A DNA stretch of 64,000 nt from Clytia hemisphaerica (Eukaryota; Cnidaria; Hydrozoa; Leptothecata; Clytiidae), in assembly GCA_902728285.1 (NCBI GenBank), contig CACVBU010000236.1:1-64000 (forward strand), in the 5' to 3' direction. Under the pieces are notes generated by a model. The model was not told the DNA's origin. It did no database searches and saw only the letters and a program-made list of their open reading frames with translations. The translations under genes and the position numbers were made by a program. The stretch's first letter is position 1. The number at the start of each line of letters is the position of its first letter. Below are positions 51,401-62,400 of the stretch, piece after piece.

Positions 51401-54400
51401 TGTGCCGACAAAAGAAATGTTTTGAGTCGGCAAAGCCGACCTAAAGAGGAAAAATATTATTTGTTAGGTTAATCTAATTGTGTTATCATTTGATAACACA
51501 TGATAATCGAGCCTCATTCCATTCTCTTTATAAATCATAAAACTTATTAACACAATTATTAAGGATAGTTAAACTAACTGTAGGAGATTTATTGTCTTTG
51601 CCAACCTAAACAAGCTACTTAGGACGGCTTTGCCGACCTAAAATGACCTCTAGGTTGGCAAAATTTTGCCGGCCTACGGCCGGTTTTGGTCGGCACTTAC
51701 GTGCCGAAATGATTTTGTCTGAATTCACAGGGCTGAACTTTAGTATATATTTACTAGCTTGATTTGTTCTTTCCAATTGTGATGTTCATCAATGACAACT
51801 CCAAGATATTTATAACTGTTTGCGTTTTTGAGCTGTTCACCTGAAACAGACAAGTTAAAGTCCTTGATTTTGTTGTGCTTACCATAGAAAAGAATAAAGT
51901 TTTGGCTTTGAAACGTTTAATGTTAGTCTGTTGCATAAAAGCCAATTTTATATCTTATTGATATTGGCTTGGGCTTCAGTGCAGGCGGAACTGCGATATT
52001 CCAGGATTACGATTTTACCAGCTTTTTAGCTAAAATTTTGTCTCGCTAGCCAGTCTAGCAGAAAGTTAATTCTTCTTTCAGAAGAAAGACTATACCGTGA
52101 GTGGTCCTAAATCCGACAGCCCTGCCTAATTCCAACCCCCCCCCCCAAATACCCCCCAAATAACTGTTATGAAAAAAATTCTATGTTTACAAACATTCCC
52201 TCTCCAAGTTGAACGATGAACTATTGCAAGAACTCTCGAAACAAAATATCTAACAAGACGATTTTAATCTCAAGATGTCAATTGATGTGATCAAAAAAGA
52301 ATGAGTTGTAAAAATAATTACCTTTTATTCTGAATCCGTTGTTTGTACTCAAAACGTTAACAAATGTTATTTGATTTAATGGGTTCAATGTATTATTTAA
52401 TGGTTCAATGTATTAAATCTCTCAGTTTAGTTGATACTTTGGTATCCTCGTTGTGTCACAGCGAAAGGTTTGTTTTTAATTTAGTTTGTATCTTTGAAAA
52501 ACCCCATCAGAATTAGGCAGGGCTGTCGAATTTATGACCACTCACGGTAATTTGTTTACATTTTATTCTTGCAGCTTCCCAACATCCAAGCTCTCAAAAA
52601 TCACAAGTCAAATAAAATTACTTTCGATTTTCCGTAGAAATTATGCAATGAAAAATCCGACCGACCCTCTTTTTTGGGTAGCTTGGCCCGTGAAACAACA
52701 AATTAAATTGGCCTTGCCTTATAACGAATTATTACTTTTCAATATATTTGTTAAATATAATTTTTATTACAAAAATACTTTATGTATCCCGAGTTTATCG
52801 TTCTACATCTGCAATTTGACCTTTACTAAGCTCATTTGACGTTAATCGATACTTCGATTATCAGCCGGATTGAGAGAGAGTGATATACTCCATTTTTGGA
52901 GTGTATTCTTGAAGGAAACTGCCAGCCAGCCCGCAGCCAAAACAATTGCGTGGTTATGGGTGGTTTCAAATTATGACCTATCAACACTGTGACCTAAACA
53001 AAGTCAAAATGCCGTGAATGCGCTAGAAAATCGCTCGCAAAAAATCGGCAATAATAAAATTTTTGAACGAAGGAAACGTCAGGTCGACAGAAAAAGTCTG
53101 ACAAATTTATTCGACTTACTGACTCAATTCTACTCAATTTTCGAGAGTCCGGTGGGCGACGCGAAACGAAGATATTTGTGATTGCCGCCTTAAAATAGGC
53201 ATTTTAAATATCAAATTTAGAAATAATAGTATAAAACCCAGTAAAACCTTATTTTCTACCATAGTCCTTCTTCTAAAACAAAAAACAAAATACACTAGAA
53301 AAATAAAGAAATTACAAATGTTATCAAGCCACCCAAAATGAACTTTCATTCGTCGCGCGTCATACCAAATTGTTGTATACGTCAACCATTGTCCAATCCC
53401 GTAAGCGATTGAATTGCCATCAGTAATAATCTGAGAAGAGAACAATAACTTTATGACATCACACGAATAAATTACACTAGGAAAAACCGCGAGGACAACA
53501 TGCGGTCTTAACATTTTTCCCTCGCAAGTTTGGGGGGGAACGAAAGTACTCTATATTTTACGTATGGGGAAGTGGAAGAAAGATTTAAAAAATAGAAAAG
53601 TTTTCGTTTTGGGGTAAAGAATCAGTATTGTGAATTTAAGCGAGTTTCCAATTAGCAATTTTTCTACAGAGCCAAATAAAGATTTTTTCTATTGTTATTG
53701 CTAACCGAGTCTCTAATGATAAGTTCCATAGGTATGAGGCTATTGAGACATAATGTGACAGATTTGCGGAAACAAAATTTAACATTGCTCTAGGCTGCTA
53801 GCCCAAATCCCGCAACCTCTTTACCTAACAGGAAGATCCAAATTAGAGTTTTTCAGCATTCCAAAAAAATTGCATTGCTGAAAATTTTTCATCTTCACAG
53901 GATCGATTCTCAACCGCAAAATACTTCTTTTGGTCAATGGTTTTTTTCTGACGTTCTTCCTTCAAATAATGTTGATTTTTGGACCTACCTCCGGGTACCC
54001 TGGTGGAGGTCCTTTAAATTTACCCATGTCCGTCCATCCGTTCGTTTGTTCGTCTGTTGCCAGCTTTTCTCGGGATTGGCTCATTAGATTTTTCTGATTT
54101 TTTGCACAATAATGCAAAATGGCAATGCCAAAAATTTTCCGGCCGAAAATGGCGGAAATATCCCGGATAAACTGGTTTTTTGGCACTTTCTCAAGATTTT
54201 ATCATTAGTTTTTTCTGATTTTTTGCTCAAAGATGCGTATTAACAATGCCCAAAACATGGCCGAGTTCGATTTTTGAGAAAAAATTTTTTCTGGAAATAT
54301 GCCGAAAATCGCCGTTTTTCTGGATTTTCATTGGACTTTTTCCTTATAATTGGTTGTTTTTTCATTCAAAACATTATTAATAGCAATGCCCACCATCAAG

Positions 54401-56962
54401 TATGTTCCAATTTTCAATGAAATTGATTTTTGAAGCCGGAACTATTCAAAAATCGCCGGAACAACCTATCTTTGCCGGAAAGACAGTATTCCATGAATTT
54501 CTCGAGTTGTACTCGTATTATTCTGCATTTTTATACTATTCTTCTCATTTTTCAATTATCCTATTACATCAATCTTCAGGTAGGTCCATTCAGCATGTAG
54601 CTTGTTGAACTTTCGTTTTCCCCTTGAGTGCGCGAGAAAAAAATGATTAGCTCGCTTCACTCTCACGCGAACAAATAAAGATAAGGCGGAAATCTTGCAC
54701 TAGCAATCTAATTAGTTTATTTTGCGCCCACGATAGAATGATCCAAATGCGGGGTTTTACAATGATAAACTATCTCATTTTGTAAAAATTTGGTGAGAGA
54801 TACAAATAAAATAGAATATACTATATTATTGGAACTAATTTTTGCGGAAATTAATTTTAGCGGTTTTCACGGTTTTTCGTCAAAATCACGAATATTTGAG
54901 TCTGCGAAAAATTCTGAGAGTTAAAAACCGCGAAAATTAACTCCCGAGAAATACTATTTTTTTCTAATTTTATAAAAAAAAATGTGAAAAATCCCTGTGA
55001 AAAAAAAAATTGCCCAAAAAAGGGCAAAACCGCAAAAAATTAAAACCCAAGAAAATTAAAACCCAAGAAAATTTGAACCCATGAAATATGTGGCCCTGGA
55101 AAAAGTTTTTTTGCCGACCTAGCTATTTTACAAATCTTAGAAATGAACTGTAGGAATTCCAATACCTATGTAACCTGATTGGTTAACTTCAGAATGGCTT
55201 CAAGATGGTCATAATGGCAGATAATTTAAAAATTTCTAATGAGAAACTGTGCGGAATTTATTTGATGTTGATGGCTTGTTGATTCTGTAAACAAAAAAGA
55301 AAACAGGTATAGCTTTTACTAACCAAGGAATATGGAAGTTCCACCTTCACTGCAATTACACACCTATCGTAATTTAATAGAATTTTTTTAAGGATGCTTA
55401 TCACTATTCGAAAGGGAAGTACAGTAATCTTGTAATTTTCAACTTTGGTAGCAACTCCAGAAGTCCAGTCAAGGCTTCCTTTCACTTTATAGATACTATG
55501 CACGCAACAGTGTGCGCTGTAATATTTTGATTTTGATTTTGATTTTGATTTCAAGCAAAGGTCTTAGCAACAGGACGCGCTTCATAGCAACAGGAAGCGT
55601 GTTCATAACACACGTTCATTTGCGTAGGGTAAAATGGCAAAATGTAAAATAAATTCACGCGTGTTCCGGAAGCCAAAACAATGGATGCGTGAATCCATTC
55701 AGCTGACCAAAATGACAAAAAAATGACAAAATGACTTGTCAAGATTTTTAAATATCTTTTTGTTTGGTAAAGCAATCAATCTCAAATAAAAAGACAAGGA
55801 ATATATAAGCTTTTCATATAGCCAAATAGAATTACCATAGCTTTTATCAAAAAATTATATTAAAGGTCCAATTTCAGCCATTTTCAGCTGCCTCAGCTCA
55901 GCTCCTTAATTATAATCTCTTTTATGGAGGCAAAATATTCAGTATTTTGAGGAACAAAAATGAATATGTTTTGATTTTCAGGAAAATGATGATGATTATG
56001 ACGATGAGGATGATGACTTTGTTGACCCACGTAAAAAACCACCTCCAAAAGTTGACATGCAAAAGGTTTTCAAAGCAGGTAGGTATACAATGCAAAAAGC
56101 TTGTGATAAATACAAGATGTTTTCCAGGCTCTCAGAAAATGTCTGTTAAAAAAATTTGCACTGTTGTTTCTTTTGAAATTTGTCATGGTAAAACTGGCTT
56201 CTTTTTTATCAATTAATGATGGAATCCTCAATTTGCAATTAGAAGTGATTCTTTTTCTGATGTTTGCATTAATTTTTCAACATCAGCTTTTCCTGGGTCA
56301 TCTTTGATTATCCATACTATTTAAAGAAGAGAACTACGCTGAATGAATTACTTTTGATTATAACTCCATGTCATACAAAACATACAAATTTCACCATGCA
56401 TTGTAAGAATGGCTATGGTCCAACATCTTTAATTATGATATTTTGAATTCACTGTAGGTGGCAATAAAGAGGATATTATAAAAGCTTCAAAGAAAGGACA
56501 ACCTATGATGATGTTTGTCACAGTATCTGGTAATCCAACGCGCGAAGAAACTGAAACCACAAGTATGTTGTGGCAAACTAGCCTTCAGAATAATAACATT
56601 CAAGTTCAAAGGTATTCCACTACTAAGATTTTTTATAATGACGTCCAATATTCAAAGGCTTTTGCATTATGATTAATTTCACAAAAAAAACCTTACTGAA
56701 TTAATTTTTATGATCATGCCCTATTATTAAAAGGCTCCTGTCTTGGTAACGATTTTATGAAAAGAATATGATCTAATTCTAGCTGGTAATCCTCAATTAA
56801 TCTTTTAGATATGTGATAGCAGACGATAGAGTGTTATTTCAATTGAAAGATGGTAGTTTAGCTTTTGAAATCAGAGATTTTTTGGTCACTCAAGATACTT
56901 GTCTCACTGTCACGTTTGAACAATTGGAATTTAAATGCAAGCCCAAGAAGACCGAACTGTAA
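42450..56962 (+). CDS. MESD: MESD, LRP-receptor chaperone of the ER, 4 exons
   Basis: Known role: MESD (mesoderm development) folds the beta-propeller/EGF modules of LDL-receptor-related proteins such as LRP5/6 and so supports Wnt signalling. Exons are 42450-42575, 55982-56078, 56458-56611 and 56809-56962, all in phase, giving 176 residues. Residues 1-19 form a signal peptide. VTDFNDVDVEKLLDQWN matches the family's N-terminal motif, followed by a Glu/Asp-rich stretch. The core is MMMFVTVSGNPTREETE, then ML-WQTSLQNNN and FEIRDFLVTQD. The protein ends KTEL, a KDEL-type ER retrieval signal. It is shorter than the human protein (234) because the Lys-rich C-terminal tail is missing. Intron 1 is 13.4 kb and packed with nested mobile elements. 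Confidence 0.94.
43461..45485. mobile_element. Word-array element (GGCTAAANTGTAACA), 2.0 kb
   Basis: GGACATGTTCATAAAATAAG + GCAAG on the left mirrors CTTGCC-TTTATGAACATGTCC on the right. GGCTAAA-n-GTAACA words stand forward at about 43570, 43645, 43793, 43953, 44101, 44284, 44470 and 44696. They are inverted at about 44738, 44939, 45103, 45252 and 45329, with one forward exception at 45413. No coding frame. Confidence 0.85.
45595..46030. repeat. CAATTGCACGCTTA word stretch
   Basis: CAATTGCACGCTTAT, TAAGCGTGCAATTG and near variants recur in both orientations, including (GGTAAGC)3 near 45740. Confidence 0.65.
46372..46590. mobile_element. Hairpin MITE, arms ~88 bp
   Basis: GTGAGATTGGGTAACTTGCA, GGCTAACATGCATAGCCCTC and AAGACCTGGCTGGTCATT are mirrored nearly perfectly around a short loop near 46480. 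Confidence 0.9.
46636..47460 (+). repeat. Dispersed ~825-bp repeat, copy A (less interrupted)
   Basis: Landmarks TTACGATTTTACCAGCTTTT, GCAACCTCTTTACCT, TTTCTGACGTTTTTCCTTC, GAAAAAAATGATTAGCTCGC and GATGTTGATGGCTTGTTGAT reappear in order at 51990-55350 (copy B), where they are separated by insertions. Confidence 0.8.
47930..48455 (-). pseudogene. LINE reverse-transcriptase C-terminal remnant, copy 2
   Basis: Minus-strand reading gives ENIVPNINDCFKSK, PRLGRMCFSKYAGPNNSKL and IPDEPQIRGYTGCRRVDSNS, ending ILDMKSLC. It is the same family as 36550-37200. Its 5' side stops at 48455, where element 48460-50535 begins. Confidence 0.8.
48460..50535. mobile_element. 2.1-kb foldback element with GCGGCC words
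   Basis: GTGACTCCCCAAGC and AAAAGTCCGATCGG are mirrored at 50500-50535, with ATAT on both sides. Ends are dense in GCGGCCnnTAA and AGACCGGTC words in opposite orientation. It interrupts LINE copy 2 and contains a further element at 49143-49757 and CGGTTAAA words at 48885-49030. Confidence 0.85.
49143..49757. mobile_element. Inner element with AAAGGGGAATTAACGTTT ends
   Basis: AAAGGGGAATTAACGTTT at 49146 mirrors AAACGTTAATTCCCCTTT at 49736. It is the third nesting level (47506, 48460, 49143). Confidence 0.8.
50440..51097 (+). repeat. Recent 332-bp tandem duplication
   Basis: 50440-50771 and 50772-51097 match at all but about eight positions. The unit spans the right end of element 48460-50535 and the flank beyond it, so it was duplicated as ordinary DNA after the insertion. 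Confidence 0.95.
51064..51960 (-). pseudogene. LINE remnant of a second family, split by a transposon
   Basis: 51760-51960 (minus) reads FYGKHNKIKDFN and SYKYLGVVIDEHHNW, the YLGVxID thumb motif of non-LTR reverse transcriptases. 51064-51303 continues LYKIGRYISKRNLISLYCV and STWGSPETSGLNQIN. The two parts are separated by element 51325-51735. Confidence 0.8.
51325..51735. mobile_element. Element CAGCCCTGTGAAT, 411 bp, duplication AACTTT
   Basis: CAGCCCTGTGAATCCAG mirrors GAATTCACAGGGCTG. Exact AACTTT copies lie at 51319-51324 and 51736-51741. Inside are CCGACCTAAA and TAGGTCGGC words in both orientations. It disrupts a LINE. Confidence 0.9.
52095..52547. mobile_element. Tc1/mariner-like MITE, TA borders
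   Basis: CCGTGAGTGGTCCTAAATCC and GACAGCCCTGCCTAATTC mirror the right end. TA lies on both sides (52093-52094, 52548-52549). No transposase. Confidence 0.85.
52660..52735 (+). repeat. Dispersed repeat, copy 2 of 13910-13985
   Basis: It matches CCGACCCTCTTTTTT, AGCTTGGCCCGTGAAACAAC and GGCCTTGCCTTA in order. Confidence 0.65.
53134..53514 (-). other. 126-codon open frame, unknown
   Basis: A hydrophobic frame with two possible membrane segments (LDNICNFFIFLVYFVFCF; VLLGFILLFLNLIF). I recognise no family, and it lies in repeat-rich intron DNA. Probably not a gene. Confidence 0.15.
53981..54587. mobile_element. GGACCTACCT element, copy 1
   Basis: GGACCTACCTCCGGGTACC on the left and GGTAGGTCC on the right are its ends. 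The body repeats TTTTTCTGATTTTTTGC. It interrupts dispersed repeat copy B. Copy 2 begins at 63494. Confidence 0.75.
55685..55870 (+). repeat. Dispersed repeat shared with 31500-31690
   Basis: CAGCTGACCAAAATGACAAA to GCCAAATAGAATTACCATAG matches the other copy. It lies about 110 bases before MESD exon 2. Confidence 0.75.
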
Positions 56963-57733
56963 ATTATTTTGTAGATCATTTACTGATCGTTGTGTCTTAA
57001 TTATTTTTCAACAATGCTTTTCAAGTTTTCCAGATCCAACAATCAAAAGGTTTTATTTTTTATACTTTAATAAGGACTTTTGGGAAAAGTAAGTGACTTA
57101 ACTCATTCAAAAAGGGAATAATTTTATAAGTGCATGATGGCAAAAACATCCCATGGCATATTGACATTATCTTGCATAATTTTTTTGTAACTCAATGCGG
57201 GAACAGGGTCGTTATGGATTTTATGCATTTTTATTTTTTCTGTTTTGTTATCTATTTATTTTCTAGACTTTTCTAGACAAACTATTAGAATTTTACTTGT
57301 AACTTTTTTATAACAGATAGTAATAGATCTTTTTTAAGTTTTGTGCTAGCTTTAACTTGTTTTTTTTTCTCTAGGTTGATAAGACTATCAATTGAATGGG
57401 TTCTTAAGATATTCTTGATAAGAAGAGTACTAACAGTTTTGACTTTTTAACCGTAGCTGTTTTGGACCTGTTTTTGGATTGTGCATTTTATTTAAAAGAA
57501 TTTTCAACCATGTTTTTTTTAGAAGAAACTTTAGATTAAAGATTAAATATGGCAGAAAGTATTGAGAATAACAAACCAAAAATGTTAGAAAGACAAATCT
57601 CATATTCTGATAAAGAATCACTTGATACTGGCAAAAGACATGTTGTAAAAACTGAATGGGATGTTTCAATTGGCGGTTAGTAGTATGGTATTACTACCCT
57701 CTAGCGTTTATTACTTTCAACCTAAATGACACA
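56963..57733. other. MESD 3' flank, nothing recognised
   Basis: No clear polyA signal or exon. It includes T-rich tracts at 57220-57250 and 57360. Confidence 0.4.
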
Positions 57734-58107
57734 AATACATGGTGTCAGCCCCCCCCCCAGAAATCTGAAGGGCACCTAGGCCAGGTTAGTAGAGGGGGGC
57801 TAATGCCTTGCAATTCTTTGGGGTTACCTATTCATTAAGGGTACCTAGCTGTCTTGATGGAGGAGGGGCTGGTTATATTTTCCAAATCGAATATTTCAAA
57901 ATATTTCAGATTATTGAATTTTTTTATTAAACCACCCCAAAAATCATTAAGATTTTACGAATGACAAAAGAACAAAAAGTGTCAATTCAAAAAATTTTTT
58001 TTTGGCTGAATGGGGGTACCTAACTCAAAGCAATTTCTCAAGGGGATCTAAATTGCTGGGGGCATCATGCTCAATGGGGGCACCTGAAAAGTGGGCTGAA
58101 ACCATGA
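57734..58107. mobile_element. GGT(T/G)TCAGCCC element, short sibling of 16100-17345
   Basis: CATGGTGTCAGCCC and GGGCTGAAACCATG bound ~374 bp, with AAATA on both sides. It matches the outer parts of 16100-17345 and has the uninterrupted site ATTAAGATTTTACGAATGAC where that copy carries 876 bp extra. Confidence 0.9.
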
Positions 58108-58499
58108 AATAGTGGATGCTGCAAATGGACCCTTGACATTTTTTTTTATAAGAAGCAATCACGCCATTTCAAAAGATTGTTACATTTTAAATCCCTGCAC
58201 AAGTTTTCATTTGTCATAAATTGACAAATATTTTCAGAGTTTTAAAAATAACCGCAGGTTGAGATGAGCTGGAGTTTTTTCAAGATACTTCACTAATTGG
58301 TCATTTAAAGTGATAGAGATGACGCGTTCTTTAGGAAAAGTAATAAGATTCTTTTATTACATCTTATAACGACCAACCAAATCAAATAAGCGCTTGTAAA
58401 AACTCCAGCTTGTCCCCGCAAGTTAGCTATATTTGGTGAGCTTACCAATACAATTATTTTAGCCGGTTGACGTAGTTTTTTCCTTGATCCTACATTTTC

Positions 58500-60783
58500 A
58501 TGACTCTTTTATTCAAAGGGATGGAGAAAAAACGACGTATTGACAAAGAGTCAGATGAATTTGACAAACGAATCACACAAATGAGTGGAGCTGTTAAAAC
58601 CATACTGGAGAATGTGGGTGAAGATCCAAACAGGGAAGGATTGTTGGATACCCCTGAACGATATGCAAAAGCAATGCTCTTCTTCACCAAAGGGTATAAC
58701 CTCAGTTTAAGTGGTAAGTCATTTGTGACACCAAATACAAATGTAATGTATTTCTAAACACTAGTAAACATCACGAGAAATCAAATCTTCATGAGAAGGA
58801 CAATAATCTTCCATTTCTTTAAAGGTTTTCCTTTCCTTGAAGCTGCAAAACTCTTTATCTTAAGATCAAAAGAATATGGGTTACTTCTCTTTAACAAAAA
58901 CGCTGTTTCTCAGATTTTGCCATGTAGTAGTTCATGAAAATGACAAGTTGTTTACTGATTGTTCATTTGATCTTTATACCTACTACCTCTAATCTTTATA
59001 TCTGAAGAAGCTAATCAAATTTCAGAAAACATTAATACTTTATCCACATCATATGACAACAATCAAATGACCAATGAATTTTAACAACCCAAAATCCTAA
59101 AAGACAAAAGACAAAACAAACCAAATTTCACTAGAGACACGTTACTAGAACAATTAAATCAAATTTAGCGAATAGGAACCCAATATTCAAAATGAAAAGA
59201 GATCTAAACCGAAAGAAAATGAAAAAAGTATGAAAAGATGAAGACCGAAGACCTTATATTACACCTTCCTTTAAAAATATTTCCTTTAATTCTAAATTAT
59301 CTTTAAAGTCAATCTGTTAATACCTCTGATTTTGTGAAGGCTCTAACCCTATATTATAGAATGGAAGGAAGTTTCCCACTTTGCTGACGTTTATTTTCTC
59401 TATAAAATAGGATATTCTTTCATCTAGAGGTACTGAATGATGCAGTGTTCAATGAGAACCACGATGAGTTGGTGATTGTGAAAGATATCAATGTTTTCTC
59501 CATGTGTGAACACCATTTAGTTCCCTTTTATGGTAAGGTGAGTCTAATACTTTAGCCAGTATCTGGTAAACTTAAGGCTTCCATGTGTACATCCCGGAAA
59601 TAGTTTTTGTTATAAGGAATGCAAATCAGACTCGAAAAACACTTCCGCATTTTTGCTTAGAAAGTTTTCAAATCAGGGGAATGTTGACAGTCAGTGATAA
59701 AGACATGTTGTTCTTTATCGTAGTTCATGAGTTCTTATCCTCGGTGATTTTAATAATATCTTTCTCCCTCATTTGAAGGCACACGTTGGATATCTACCCA
59801 ACAAAAAAGTTCTTGGAATTAGTAAAGTTGCAAGGTGTGTTGATTTCTATTCAAACTGAGAGCCTCGTCAATCTTGTTTTTAAAAAACCTTTCGATACAA
59901 TTATTACCTCCTACCAACGGATATCCATTTATTTACAAGTTCTTTGCTGTCAAAGACAAAGTATTTTATCCCTCTTTTAATTAAAATTGTGATTAAAAAT
60001 CAAATTTCATGAGCCTCCGATCTTACCCAAAATCTATAAAGAAAAATTTTTTTTTGAAAGACTTGCAACAGGCATCTCAATGTTTTTTTTCTGTGTTTTA
60101 AGGATTGTTGATATGTTCAGTCGAAGATTGCAAGGTACACGTTATTATTTTTCCTTTTTAATTTTACCAACTATTTTAAGGCTACCAAACATACCGAGTA
60201 CATAATTTACATTGATTTTCTGGCTTTTGAAATCATCGTGCAATGTTTTTAAAATGCTTATACCTGATCAAACATTTGCTTATTAAGAAGGGTTTATCGT
60301 TTGTATTTTCGTAGCCATTCCTGAAATCTCACAGGCTTGGATTGTTCTTAGCTATGCCTAAAATCTCTTCTTATAAGATATGAATGAACCTCTTCCGATT
60401 CTTATTTTAGTGCAAGAACGTTTAACAAAACAGATAGCGACAGCTTTGAATGAAGCTGTTCAACCGACTGGTGTTGGAGTCATAGTTGATTGCTGGTAAG
60501 ATGTGTCCTATATTAGCCCTGATTAGCCATCAATATCTGGACTGTTTTACGTTTCGCCTATGTAAAGCAACAAAAAGATTGTTGCTGATCCAAAGATTGA
60601 TACAAAGTTCCATCAAGATGGTTTCTACCTCATTATCCATTTTCTTTCAGTCATATGTGTATGGTGATGCGAGGTGTACAGAAACCAGGTGCTTCTACTG
60701 TTACCAGTTGCATGCTGGGAACGTTTCGCGATGACCCCAAAACTCGAGAAGAATTCTTAGTACTGACCAGAAATTATCGATAG
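58500..60783 (+). CDS. GCH1: GTP cyclohydrolase I, 6 exons, complete
   Basis: Catalyses GTP to 7,8-dihydroneopterin triphosphate plus formate, the first step of tetrahydrobiopterin synthesis; family enzymes are cytosolic homodecamers. Exons are 58500-58713, 59428-59537, 59779-59834, 60103-60134, 60411-60495 and 60651-60783, in perfect phase, giving 209 residues. Zinc ligands are Cys98, His101 and Cys169, with the same spacing as human Cys141/His144/Cys212. The catalytic His167 lies in [13 protein letters not shown]. Other marks are [29 protein letters not shown] and PKTREEFL. A second possible start is the ATG at 58521 (MEKKRR). AATAAA at 60820 is a likely polyA signal. The N-terminal extension is short, as in many invertebrate enzymes. 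Pterins serve aromatic amino-acid hydroxylases and pigments. Confidence 0.97.
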
Positions 60784-60819
60784 ATTGTGGTACAGTAATG
60801 TTAGTACCAATAATTTAAA

Positions 60820-60825
60820 AATAAA
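60820..60825 (+). terminator. Likely GCH1 polyadenylation signal
   Basis: A canonical AATAAA lies 37 bases after the GCH1 stop codon. Cleavage would be expected within about 30 bases. Confidence 0.6.
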
Positions 60826-60899
60826 GAATCTCAATCCAGCATGTGTTGTACGAGACCTATTCAAACGCTCATCGAAAATAGACATAATTTATGTTTAAC

Positions 60900-61600
60900 T
60901 AAAGCAATTGCAAAATGGCATTATTGTGGATTCCTGTTTCAATAGAGCGTATCGTAGCGTAAACCAAAAGGTTTTTAAGTATTTCCTAACACATTTACAT
61001 CACGAAATCAGGCATTTTTGTATTCATATTCGCTGCAGAAAAAGCAGCATAAAGATTTGTTTTTCAATCGCTTTATATGGTGAATATTACATCAAAACAT
61101 CGATGGCAAAATATAAAGGATATAATGGTAGTGTTAATGCATTTTCTGCTAGTGGGACGTTTCTCCTTCGAAAAGACGTTGCTTGCTCGAAGGGTGAAGG
61201 GCGTTCTCGTACCATTAACAACCTCGTAAAATTCAATTTATTTAATACTATTTGTTACTGTTACTTTTTAGTATGTTAGGTATATTACCTTCTTTTTATG
61301 GAATGATTTTTAGTTTTTATTTTGTCCGTTTGAACGTACGATAGACAGTATGTGAACTTTTACTGAAAATGAAATCAAAACAAATTTTTGTGGTAATTTT
61401 TTACAGAAAATGTTTTGGAAAATTGAACAGATTAGGATCCGTGATTTATTTTAGTTTCAAGGTTTGCTTTTCCCTTTTTAAAAATCTAGACTGAAATCAA
61501 TTTAAGGTCTGAATGCATTTCCATAGGCTATTTTATTCACTAATATTTTTCAAATATTTTTATTGATGTAGTTTTTTCGCTGCCCCGCGTCATACACTTG
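60900..61600. other. GCH1 downstream region
   Basis: A 123-codon frame (60908-61279) has no recognisable domain and starts just after GCH1 ends. It is probably chance. Otherwise AT-rich. Confidence 0.4.
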
Positions 61601-62060
61601 ATGTGACAAATAGCTCCCAAAGAATTTTCCCCCCATTGAAAAACTGTATTATACTAGTAACTGTACATCTTCCCTACAAAAACTTTATTTTTGATCTAGA
61701 AGAGCTATGGGCATGAAATTTGGTACATATGTTCTCCATCATGACACAAATATCCAGCGTCATTCAAAAACCGATGACGTCATCACAAAATTTCCACCTG
61801 TCGGAAAGAAGCCCAAATATATGGTTTACAAAAAATGTCTATTACAGTCGAACCAATAAAGATATTTAGATTCTGTTTTAGATTAGTTGGGTTTTATGTC
61901 ATGTTTCACAATAAAGTCATTAAACCTGATCTGAACAACCTATGACCCTAAAATTCTGCACAAGTACTCTTAATAAGATTTTGTTAAAAGTCAGAAAGTT
62001 TCAAGTCGTTTAAAAATTTTTCTCGGAGATATTCACAAAATAACTCCATGCGTGGTAGAT
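61600..62060. repeat. Probable dispersed repeat
   Basis: Conserved-looking phrases such as GGGCATGAAATTTGGTACAT and CCGATGACGTCATCACAAAA suggest an old repeat. Its ends are unclear and no second copy lies in the window. Confidence 0.35.
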
Positions 62061-62089
62061 TCTACCCCCCCCCCTGGGGCTAATAGGGT

Positions 62090-62400
62090 TTAAGAAAAGA
62101 AATTTTGGCGGATGACCGAAAAAGTTTTTTCAGAGGGAATTTAATTTGGTGGTAAACTTGAAAAATTAAATTTGGCTGGAATTTAATTTAGCGGACGAGG
62201 GAAAAACCTGTGTTTTAAAGTCTGAAATAGCACACATTTGGGGGAATGAATAGAACAATTTAAATTTGGCCGGAGTTTTATTTGGCGGAAATTTAATTTG
62301 GTGGATGAAGGAAAAAATTAAATTTGACAGGAACTTAATTTGGCGGATTATGGTCAAATCCGCCAAATTTTCTTCCCTCCAAAATTTCTTCCTTTAATAT
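62090..62400. repeat. AATTTGGCGGA word stretch
   Basis: TAATTTGGCGGA, TAATTTGGTGGA, AATTTGGCCGGA and a final inverted TCCGCCAAATTTT recur about ten times in 300 bp. Confidence 0.75.

Larger units (their letters stand above)
51965..55350 (+). repeat. Dispersed repeat copy B, interrupted by insertions
   Basis: Pieces at about 51985-52055, 53795-53975, 54605-54800 and 55100-55350 follow copy A (46636-47460) in order. The gaps hold 52095-52547 with adjoining DNA, 53981-54587, and AAAATTAAAACCC-type word DNA at 54840-55090. Confidence 0.8.

Noticed and set aside
53134-53514. 126-residue hydrophobic protein on the minus strand
   Set aside because: No family match I can recall, inside repeat DNA of the MESD intron; kept only as a low-confidence feature.
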